Assembly: GCF_008107695.1 (NCBI RefSeq)
Contig: NZ_VIRG01000093.1
Span: forward strand, 1-64,000
Origin: Stappia sp. BW2
GTDB lineage: Bacteria; Pseudomonadota; Alphaproteobacteria; Rhizobiales; Stappiaceae
Direction of reading: 5' to 3'
Length of the DNA: 64,000 nt
Shown here: positions 57,230 through 64,000 of the stretch, one piece after another
How positions within the stretch are numbered: the first letter of the stretch is position 1
Layout of the letters: each line of letters opens with the position of its first letter
The notes under the pieces: model-generated
What the model saw: the letters and a program-made list of their open reading frames with translations, nothing else
Database searches by the model: none
What the model was told of the DNA's origin: nothing
Translations under genes and position numbers: made by a program

Positions 57230-58873
57230 ATGAACGTCGGTCTCGTCGTGATTCTGTTCCTGCTGGCCACAGTGATCAGCAGTCTGCTGTCGCGAGTCGT
57301 TCCAGGACTGCCACGACCCCTGGTGCAAATCGCGCTCGGGGCGGCCATCGGAGCGCTGTCACCATGGAACATCACGCTCGATCCGCATCTGTTCTTCCTG
57401 ATGATTGTTCCGCCACTCCTGTTCTATGATGGCTGGCGCCTGCCGAGTGATGACCTGGCGCGTGATGCGCCGACGGTGCTGAGCCTGGCGCTTGTTCTGG
57501 TCTTTGTCACCGTCGTGGCAATCGGCTTTCTGATCCACACGATCTTGCCCCAGTTGCCGCTTCCCGTGGCCTTTGCCCTTGCGGCGGCGATCTCGCCGAC
57601 GGATCCGGTTTCGGTCTCGGCGATCACCTCCCGTGTGCCAATGCCCCACCGCCTGATGACCGTGTTACAGGGCGAAGCGCTGTTGAACGATTCCGTCGGA
57701 CTGGTGTGTTTCAAGTTCGCGGTTGCGGCGATCGCTTCGGGCGCATTTTCGATCTGGCAGGCCAGCGGCGAGTTCCTTTGGCTGTCCAGCGCGGGCGTCG
57801 GGATCGGCGTCGCCGTGACATGGCTGAGCATCTGGCTGACCGCAAAGATCGATGATCGCCTGGGCGCGGATGCAGGATCGACGGCACTCATCACGGTGCT
57901 GATCCCCTTCGGTGCCTATATCGCGGCCGAGCATGTCTCAGCGTCGGGAGTCCTTGCCGCCGCGTCCTCGGGTCTGGCCGTGACCTTGCGCCATTCAGCG
58001 AAACTGGGTGGCGGTGTCCATCGGTTGGAGCGGCGCGCGATCTGGAACCTGATCAGCTATACGCTGAACGGGGCCGTCTTCGTCCTGCTGGGCGAGCAAC
58101 TTCCCAGACTGTTGGAGAGCGGACTGAAGGTGTCCGGAAGTGCCAATCTGAAAGGGGCGGAAAGCCTTGTCCTGCAGATCGGCCTGATCCTGATCGCGCT
58201 CTACGCGGTCAGGCTGATCGTCCTTGGCATCGTCTTTGGCGTGCTGCCGGCCTGGCGTAAGCTGCGCGCGGGCGACGCGGGCCCGAAGTTGTTCCCGCTG
58301 CTGGTGTCGATGACGGTGGCCTCACCGCGCGGAGCACTGACCCTCGCCGCAATCCTGACATTGCCGGCAACGTCCTCTGGCGAGATTTCGCTGGAGACCC
58401 GAGACCTCGCCATCCTGGTTGCTGCCGTGGTGATCGTATCCACCACGACCCTGACAGGGCTGCTGCTGCCGGTCTGCCTGCGATGGCTTGACTGGTCGGG
58501 CACCGGATCGACACGGGACGAGCTGCGGGAGATTGAGGTCGGCATGGCGGAGGCAGCCCTGTCGGCGCTGAAAGACGCGCGCTCGGATCGGGCCAAGGAC
58601 ATGGAAGATACCACTGCCCTCGACGCGGCCTCGGGCGAAATCATGGAAATCTACCAACATCGGCTCGACAGCTTGCATCACGAATCCGATGCGGATGACC
58701 GGGAGGTCACCGCCGAGCTGCGCTGCGATCTTCACAGTGTCGCTCTGAAAGCAGAGCGCCGTTTCTTGAAGGATCAAAGAAATGAGGGCGAGATCACCGT
58801 CAGCCAGGCGGTGGAACTTGACCGACGCATCGATTTGGAGAGCGCCATCAAGTCCCAGCGGGGACACGACTAG
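57230..58873 (+). CDS. CPA1-family Na+/H+ antiporter
   Basis: A 547-residue protein with about 12 N-terminal membrane helices and a cytoplasmic tail of some 120 acidic/helical residues. The transport motif A-I-S-P-T-D-P-V-S (residues about 119-127) and the N-D-S-V-G-L segment are those of CPA1 antiporters (NhaP/YjcE group). It exchanges Na+ (or K+) for protons. ATG at 57230 has a GGGGGG tract upstream; the longer in-frame start at 57164 is not favoured. It is the only plus-strand gene in this part until 59.9 kb. Confidence 0.9.
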   Translation: MNVGLVVILFLLATVISSLLSRVVPGLPRPLVQIALGAAIGALSPWNITLDPHLFFLMIVPPLLFYDGWRLPSDDLARDAPTVLSLALVLVFVTVVAIGFLIHTILPQLPLPVAFALAAAISPTDPVSVSAITSRVPMPHRLMTVLQGEALLNDSVGLVCFKFAVAAIASGAFSIWQASGEFLWLSSAGVGIGVAVTWLSIWLTAKIDDRLGADAGSTALITVLIPFGAYIAAEHVSASGVLAAASSGLAVTLRHSAKLGGGVHRLERRAIWNLISYTLNGAVFVLLGEQLPRLLESGLKVSGSANLKGAESLVLQIGLILIALYAVRLIVLGIVFGVLPAWRKLRAGDAGPKLFPLLVSMTVASPRGALTLAAILTLPATSSGEISLETRDLAILVAAVVIVSTTTLTGLLLPVCLRWLDWSGTGSTRDELREIEVGMAEAALSALKDARSDRAKDMEDTTALDAASGEIMEIYQHRLDSLHHESDADDREVTAELRCDLHSVALKAERRFLKDQRNEGEITVSQAVELDRRIDLESAIKSQRGHD

Positions 58874-59032
58874 CCTGAGGTCGGGTGAGAGCCCGAAAGG
58901 GGTATGGCCTGGCGCTGACACGCACCTACCGGATGCGCGTCAGGCATATTTGGAATTTCTGCAACCCGGACTACCATCCGATTGCGAAGGCGGCCGCTTT
59001 GTGGCCGCGATCCGCCTTCAGGGGTGCTTGGA

Positions 59033-59563
59033 TCAGGCGTTGCCGAGTGTCTGCGCCGGATCCTCGACGTAGTCGTCCACATCCTTGTCCTTTACGGGGA
59101 CGCCCGTCAGATGCGCGCACTGAAACGCAAGGAAGCGGACGCCCAATTTGTGGCGCTCCTCCAGAGAGTTGCGTTTGCGGAAATCCGCGAGGCCCTGACG
59201 CTCTTCTTCACCCATGTGATCGCTATTGGCGACCTCGCAGGCCGCGACTGCCGAGAACCACTCCGGCGTTCCAACCTTGTAATTCTGCACCTTTTCGCCG
59301 GTATCCCGGATCTCGTTGTGATCGCCAATGGCGTCGCGTGTCTCTTCCTCCGCATCGTCGGCATCTGCGGCACCGGTGCCTGTTTTCAGCAGGTCAGGAT
59401 AGAAAAAGCGCTCCTCGGCCTCTGCATGTGAATCGAGCAGGGCTTTCAAGCGACCCCACACGGCCGTGAGGGCTTCGGTGTCGCTTGGGTCGATCTCGTT
59501 GATCGCAGCAAACAGACGGCGTTGTTCGGCGTGGTCCTGCAGGATGATCTGTGTGACGTCCAT
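59033..59563 (-). CDS. Hemerythrin-domain protein
   Basis: A 176-residue HHE-type hemerythrin. The di-iron ligands are visible: H in D-H-A-E-Q, H-A-E-A-E-E-R-F-F-Y-P (His and Glu), D-H-N-E-I and D-H-M-G-E-E-E. Such proteins bind O2, NO or iron and often respond to oxidative stress. AAGGA precedes the ATG. It is in a group of redox/stress genes. Confidence 0.88.
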   Translation of the reverse strand: MDVTQIILQDHAEQRRLFAAINEIDPSDTEALTAVWGRLKALLDSHAEAEERFFYPDLLKTGTGAADADDAEEETRDAIGDHNEIRDTGEKVQNYKVGTPEWFSAVAACEVANSDHMGEEERQGLADFRKRNSLEERHKLGVRFLAFQCAHLTGVPVKDKDVDDYVEDPAQTLGNA

Positions 59564-59974
59564 GTTTGTTCCTTCGGGTTGCAGAGTGGCTCTCGAAACG
59601 TGGTTAGAAAGAGCTTCTCAAGTGTTCGGATTTTTTTAGGGCATCCGATTCTGGGTTCAAGTCTCGGTCCGGAGACGAGAGAGCTGCACCGCCTCTGACA
59701 CCGGGCTGCGCCGGTGGTGCTCTGAAAGCCTGGGACTGCAGATAGAAACTCAACAGTATTTCAGCTTTGACGATCAATTCGTAAGAACTTCCGATTGTAG
59801 GTCAGTTGCAGTACACAGAAATGCGGTGCAAGCGCTTGATCCGAAACAAGTAAGAAACAAGAAAGACAGGTGCAAGGGCTTGACCGGAGTTAAGTAAGAA
59901 TCCAGAAATGGTGCATGGGCACTGACGGCAGGTCACAGGCACGTTGCGTTGACCAAAAAAAGAAAGAAGACAAA
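59564..59974. other. Intergenic region upstream of the glutamate-synthase-like gene
   Basis: A 411-base gap between divergent genes. Besides direct repeats near the right end, it has no gene. It should hold promoters for the hemerythrin gene and the 59975 operon. Confidence 0.4.
59825..59908 (+). repeat. Two 40-base imperfect direct repeats (period 44)
   Basis: Units at 59825-59864 and 59869-59908 share GGTGCAAG.GCTTGA at their left end and AAGTAAGAA..AGAAA at their right end, 32 of 40 positions identical. A third partial copy starts at 59910 (GGTGCATGGGC). They lie just ahead of the glutamate-synthase-like gene and could be tandem operators. Confidence 0.6.
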
Positions 59975-61606
59975 ATGAACAATCAACTGGCCAGCCTTCT
60001 TGATCTGTCAAAGCGCGCAATCGTCCCGATTATCGCAGCGGTTGGACTTCTGCTCGCTGTCGTCATGGGATGGATCTGGTTGGGCCTGGCAATGGCCGCC
60101 GTTGTCCTTCTAGGGCTGTACGATGCGTTCCAGACCCGCTGGTCGATTACGCGAAACTATCCCGTGGCCGGCCGGATCAGGTGGCTGTTCCACGATCTGC
60201 GACCCTATCTTCACAGCTATATCGTTGAGGACGATCTCGGCGGCACGCCCTATTCACTGTCGGCAAGACGTCTGGTTCATGCGCGCGCTGACGGTCTCAC
60301 CGACACGCAGCCGTTCGGCACCGAACGCGACACCGACGAGGACACCTATCACTGGGTGGTTCATTCCATCGCACCCACCGAGAACCCGATTACATCGCCC
60401 CGGGTGGATGTTGGATCCGATCAGTGCAGCAAGCCCTATTCGGCCTCGGTCCTGAACATCTCCGCCATGAGCTTTGGCGCGCTTTCGGCCAATGCCGTGC
60501 GTGCGCTGAACCGCGGGGCCAAGCTGGGCGGATATTACCACGACACGGGCGAAGGCGGGCTTTCCCCCTATCACCTGGAGAACGGCGGCGACATCGTGTG
60601 GGAGCTCGGGTCCGGCTATTTCGGGGCGCGCGACAAGGATGGCAAGTTCGATCCGGAGAAATTCGCCGAAACCGCGCAGCGCGACGAGGTCAAGATGACC
60701 GAAATCAAGTTGAGCCAAGGCGCCAAGCCGGGCCACGGCGGCTTGTTGCCGGCGGCCAAGGTGACCGAGGAAATTGCAAAGATCCGACAGGTCCCCGCAC
60801 ATGAGGATTGCCTGTCGCCGCGTGGCCATTCGGCCTTTTCCACACCGATCGAGATGCTGGAGTTCGCCGCGAGGATGCGTGAGCTGTCCGGCGGCAAGCC
60901 CGTGGGCCTCAAGCTGTGCATTGGACAGCCACATGAACCCTTTGCCATCATGAAAGCGATCCTTGAGACAGGAATTCACCCCGATTTCATCGTCGTCGAC
61001 GGCGGCGAGGGCGGCACCGGGGCCGCTCCTCTGGAACTGTCCGATTGGGTCGGCATGCCTCTGTCCGAAGGCCTGATCCTGATGCGCAACGCTCTGGTGG
61101 GGGCGGGCGTCAAATCGCAGATCAGGCTGGCGGCAAGCGGCAAGGTCTATTCCGGCATGGGGCTGGCGCGCAGCATCGCGCAGGGGGCGGACTGGTGCAA
61201 CGCGGCGCGGGCCTTCATGTTCTCGGTCGGCTGCATCCAGGCTCAGCGCTGCCATCTCGGCACCTGCCCAACCGGTGTCACCGCACAGGACCCAAGCCGT
61301 CAACGCGGCCTTGTTCCCGAGGTTCAGGGCGAACGCTCGGCCCGGTTCCACGACAAGACCGTCAATGCCTTGATGGAGATTGTCGCTTCGGCCGGACTGG
61401 ACCACCCGAGCGAGCTTGAGCCGCACCATCTGATGCATCGCAGCGGGCCCGAAAAGGGGGTGCCGATGGATCGGGTTCACACTTTCCTCAGCGAAGGGGC
61501 GCTTCTGGATGCCCCTGAAGACACCATCTACGCCGACTTCTGGCGCGCAGCGCAGGCGACCAGTTTCCGCCCCGCCATTGATCTCGCACGGGAACGCGCG
61601 AACTAA
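59975..61606 (+). CDS. Glutamate-synthase-like FMN-binding protein
   Basis: A 543-residue protein of the FMN-binding glutamate synthase family. Two N-terminal membrane helices (VPIIAAVGLLLAVVMGWIWLG and the next) are followed by a TIM-barrel FMN domain, with GDIVWELGSGYFG, VVDGGEGGTGAAP and the C-X5-C-X4-C cluster (GCIQAQRCHLGTCPTGV) that holds a 3Fe-4S centre in GltB. The glutaminase domain is absent. The family's reaction is unknown; its members sit often with stress genes. ATG at 59975 is preceded by AAGAAG. It is followed by the second poxB-like gene after 28 bases. Confidence 0.88.
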   Translation: MNNQLASLLDLSKRAIVPIIAAVGLLLAVVMGWIWLGLAMAAVVLLGLYDAFQTRWSITRNYPVAGRIRWLFHDLRPYLHSYIVEDDLGGTPYSLSARRLVHARADGLTDTQPFGTERDTDEDTYHWVVHSIAPTENPITSPRVDVGSDQCSKPYSASVLNISAMSFGALSANAVRALNRGAKLGGYYHDTGEGGLSPYHLENGGDIVWELGSGYFGARDKDGKFDPEKFAETAQRDEVKMTEIKLSQGAKPGHGGLLPAAKVTEEIAKIRQVPAHEDCLSPRGHSAFSTPIEMLEFAARMRELSGGKPVGLKLCIGQPHEPFAIMKAILETGIHPDFIVVDGGEGGTGAAPLELSDWVGMPLSEGLILMRNALVGAGVKSQIRLAASGKVYSGMGLARSIAQGADWCNAARAFMFSVGCIQAQRCHLGTCPTGVTAQDPSRQRGLVPEVQGERSARFHDKTVNALMEIVASAGLDHPSELEPHHLMHRSGPEKGVPMDRVHTFLSEGALLDAPEDTIYADFWRAAQATSFRPAIDLARERAN

Positions 61607-61634
61607 CCAACTGATAAAAATAAGGAATACGAAA

Positions 61635-63347
61635 ATGGCCAAGGTTGCCGATGTTGTCGTTGACACCCTTATCGAAGCTGGTGCGAAGCGCTGTTGGGGG
61701 ATCGTGGGCGACACGATCAATCACTTCACCGATGCGGTCCGCCGCTCAGATCTGCGCTGGGTGCATGTACGCCACGAAGAGGCGGGTGGGCTTGCCGCTG
61801 GCGGCGAGGCCTTCTTCACCGGTGAACTGGCCGTCTGCGCAGGTACTTGTGGCCCCGGATCACTTCATTTCGTCAACGGCATCTTCGAGAGCCACCGCAA
61901 CGGCGCACCCGTCCTCCTGATCGCAACGGACGTGGCGCGCGCCGAGACCGGTCTGGGCTTTCCCCAGGAGCTGGACCAGCGAAAGATCTATGAGCAATAC
62001 AGCGTGTTCTGCGAATACATCTCGCATCCCGATCAAGCTCGCCGCATCATCGTGCAAGCCGCGCAGGCGGCCCTGACCAAAGGTGGCGTCGCGGTCGTCA
62101 TCATCAACGGCGACATGTTTGAGGAAGACACCAAGGACGATCTGGCCTGGTCCGTCCATCGGCCCAAGTCGCGCCAACGACCCGCGGACGACGAGCTTGA
62201 CGCCTTGGCGGACCGGCTCAACTCGGCGGGCAAGGTCACGCTTTATGCCGGGATCGGCGCGCGCGATGCCAAGCCCCAGCTGGTGGCCTTGGCCGAAAAG
62301 CTGGCCGCGCCCATCGCCCATACCTCCCGCTCGAAGGAATTTATCGAGCCCGACAACGACTACAACATCGGCATGATCGGCATCCTGGGCAACAAGGCGG
62401 GGGTCGAGGCCGTGGACCGCGCCGACGTGATGCTCTGCCTCGGCACGGATTTCGCCTATACGCAATTCTATCCCGGCAAGGAGAAGATCATCCAGGTCGA
62501 TCACGACCCGGCGCATATCGGACGCCGCGCGCCGGTAGGCATGGGTCTTGTCGGCGACATCGGCCCGACCATTGAGGCGCTACTCGACCGACTGGACCAG
62601 AAGGAAGACAAGGGCCATCTCGACACCGCGCGCAAGCAGTGGAAAAAGGATCTTGAAGGCTACGTTTCCGAGGCCGACGAACACGATCCGTCGCTGATCC
62701 ATCCGCAGTTCGTCGCCCACACGCTCGACCGGCTGGCGGCGCAGGACGCGATCTTTACCGCCGATGGCGGATCCCCGATGGTCTGGCTTTTGCGGCACCT
62801 GACGGCGAAGGGCCAACGGCGTTTCCTCACAAGCCTGCTGCACGGCACGATGGCCAATGCCTATCCGCAGGCCATGGGGGCCGCGGCCGCCTATCCCGGG
62901 CGCCAAGTCATCTCTCTGAGTGGTGACGGAGGCATGACCATGCTGATGGGCGATCTTCTGACGCTCAAGCAAGAGAAGCTGCCGATCAAGATTCTCATCT
63001 TCAACAACGGAAGCCTTGGCTTCGTCGAGATGGAGCAACGGGTCAGTGGCCTGCTCGACAGTTTCACCGGGCTGGAGAACCCCGATTTCTCCAAATTGGC
63101 TGAGGTGTGCGGTCTGAAGGGATGGCGGGTCGAGAATGCGAGTGATCTGGAAGGCGCGATGAAGGAATGGCTTGCCGCCGAAGGTCCCGCAATCCTCGAC
63201 GTTCGCGTCAATCGGGTGGAACTGGTCATGCCCCCCAAAATTGAGGCCGGTCAGGTCGCCTCGACCGCGCTCTTCGGCATTAAGGCCGTGCTGGACGGGC
63301 GCACGCGCGAAGTCGTGTCGCTCTTGCGCGACAACTTCCTGCGATAG
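61635..63347 (+). CDS. PoxB-like thiamine-diphosphate enzyme, copy 2
   Basis: A 570-residue ThDP enzyme of the same fold as copy 1. The catalytic Glu is in V-R-H-E-E-A-G, the ThDP motif spans SGDGGMTMLMGDLL to FNNGSLGFVEME. It is 28 bases behind the FMN protein and 48 before dedA, so the three are likely one operon. AAGGA precedes the ATG. Pyruvate is the likely substrate, with electron transfer to quinone, but an oxo-acid decarboxylase role is possible. Confidence 0.85.
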   Translation: MAKVADVVVDTLIEAGAKRCWGIVGDTINHFTDAVRRSDLRWVHVRHEEAGGLAAGGEAFFTGELAVCAGTCGPGSLHFVNGIFESHRNGAPVLLIATDVARAETGLGFPQELDQRKIYEQYSVFCEYISHPDQARRIIVQAAQAALTKGGVAVVIINGDMFEEDTKDDLAWSVHRPKSRQRPADDELDALADRLNSAGKVTLYAGIGARDAKPQLVALAEKLAAPIAHTSRSKEFIEPDNDYNIGMIGILGNKAGVEAVDRADVMLCLGTDFAYTQFYPGKEKIIQVDHDPAHIGRRAPVGMGLVGDIGPTIEALLDRLDQKEDKGHLDTARKQWKKDLEGYVSEADEHDPSLIHPQFVAHTLDRLAAQDAIFTADGGSPMVWLLRHLTAKGQRRFLTSLLHGTMANAYPQAMGAAAAYPGRQVISLSGDGGMTMLMGDLLTLKQEKLPIKILIFNNGSLGFVEMEQRVSGLLDSFTGLENPDFSKLAEVCGLKGWRVENASDLEGAMKEWLAAEGPAILDVRVNRVELVMPPKIEAGQVASTALFGIKAVLDGRTREVVSLLRDNFLR

Positions 63348-63395
63348 AGCGAGAGGAAAGCGATCCGTGCAGCGAGATGCAAGGCGAGATGAGCG

Positions 63396-63992
63396 ATGAA
63401 GATCTCGCTCATCTCCAGCTGGGGACTGCTGGGCGGGAGCATCCCGGCGGCAGTCTTCGTAACGGTCCTTCTGGAAGCCTTCGGCTTGCCTCTGCCCGGC
63501 GAAAGCGCGCTGATTGCCGCCTCGGCCGCCGCCGGCGCGGGCGCAACACGCCTGCCGTATGTCTTCCTGGCGGCTTGGGCGGGGGCGGTCATTGGTGACA
63601 ACATCGGTTACGTCATCGGGCATCGATATGGCCAGTCGCTGGTGGCACGCTATGGCGACCGCGTGGGCCTGACACAGGCGCGCTACGCGCGCGTTGAGGC
63701 CGCAACGGAGAAATACGGCGCGTTCATGGTCGTGTTCGCGCGGTTCTTCGTCGTGCTGCGCCAGTTCAACGGACTGGTTGCGGGATCGACGGGAATGCCC
63801 TGGATTCGGTTTCTGATCGCCAACATCGTCGGTGCAGCGGCCTGGGCCGGGCTCTGGACCGTGCTTGGCGGCAGAGCCGCGCGCTGGTTGACGCACCATC
63901 CGAACGCAATGCATGCGGTTCCGCTTGTGGTAATCGTTGCGCTCGTGATCTTCGTCGCCATTCGTCTGTTTCGAAGACGGCGCAAGCGCTGA
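63396..63992 (+). CDS. DedA-family membrane protein
   Basis: A 198-residue DedA/SNARE-associated (VTT) protein. The family segments E-A-F-G-L-P-L-P-G-E-S and the F-A-R-F-F-V-V-L-R-Q-F-N-G-L-V-A-G motif are present. DedA proteins act in membrane homeostasis, probably as lipid flippases/transporters dependent on proton motive force. It is the last gene of the right-hand operon and ends just inside the window. Confidence 0.92.
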   Translation: MKISLISSWGLLGGSIPAAVFVTVLLEAFGLPLPGESALIAASAAAGAGATRLPYVFLAAWAGAVIGDNIGYVIGHRYGQSLVARYGDRVGLTQARYARVEAATEKYGAFMVVFARFFVVLRQFNGLVAGSTGMPWIRFLIANIVGAAAWAGLWTVLGGRAARWLTHHPNAMHAVPLVVIVALVIFVAIRLFRRRRKR

Positions 63993-64000
63993 CGGCCACG

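Noticed and set aside
56961..57233. 90-codon plus-strand ORF ahead of the antiporter
   Set aside because: No family resemblance and overlaps the antiporter start codon; not called.
60254..61720. 488-codon minus-strand ORF opposite the FMN protein gene
   Set aside because: The plus-strand product has clear family motifs; this long antisense frame is a product of high GC.

Overview
The window looks like part of a large repABC-type replicon (megaplasmid or chromid) of an alphaproteobacterium, probably Hyphomicrobiales/Stappiaceae-like. The evidence is a C-terminal RepC-like fragment at the left edge, the moderately high GC, a demethylase of the dimethylglycine/sarcosine dehydrogenase type with a divergent LysR regulator, and a mannose-6-phosphate isomerase of the rhizobial (AGE-fold) class. 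No tRNA, rRNA or CRISPR array was seen. The genus is an inference.

Layout. 0-5.5 kb: end of repC, a large ATPase/LuxR regulator, a serine-beta-lactamase-fold hydrolase and an unrecognised gene. 5.5-9 kb: a dimethylglycine-dehydrogenase-like flavoprotein with its divergent LysR gene. 9.2-11.3 kb: a TPP riboswitch and thiC. 11.3-11.8 kb: a frameshifted IS6-family transposase remnant. 12-48.8 kb: an alginate biosynthesis, modification and export locus. 49-50.8 kb: two integral membrane proteins (DUF1275 and FUSC type). 51-64 kb: a group of carbon/redox/stress genes with stronger Shine-Dalgarno sites and, by eye, higher GC: malic enzyme, MFS transporter, two PoxB-like ThDP enzymes, tautomerase, CPA1 antiporter, hemerythrin, glutamate-synthase-like FMN enzyme and DedA.

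The alginate locus is the main content. Precursor supply is AGE-type PMI (class III), AlgC, AlgA (whose own isomerase site is lost) and AlgD. Polymerisation is Alg8 with PilZ-containing Alg44, plus a second Alg44-like membrane protein without a recognisable PilZ domain. O-acetylation is AlgI, AlgJ, AlgX and AlgF. The periplasmic part is an AlgG epimerase fused to a very large N-terminal helical domain, two AlgL-type PL5 proteins, a lipoprotein AlgK homologue, and two giant Sel1-repeat proteins (965 and 1022 aa). No AlgE-like outer-membrane porin is encoded in the window. A secreted RTX/beta-helix protein lies at one end of the locus and a type I secretion ABC transporter plus membrane-fusion protein at the other, so extracellular processing of the polymer is likely.

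The genes form several minus-strand transcription units (algG-sel1-algI-algJ; small ORF-alg8-alg44-algA-alg44-like-algX-algF-sel1-algL; algK; algC-algD; pmi) with plus-strand genes at 12.0, 37.2 and 45.8 kb. Strong inverted repeats sit at most unit boundaries and also inside the alg8 unit. Missing from the window are AlgE, a TolC-type outer-membrane partner, and the classical alginate regulators (AlgU/MucA/AlgR/AlgB).
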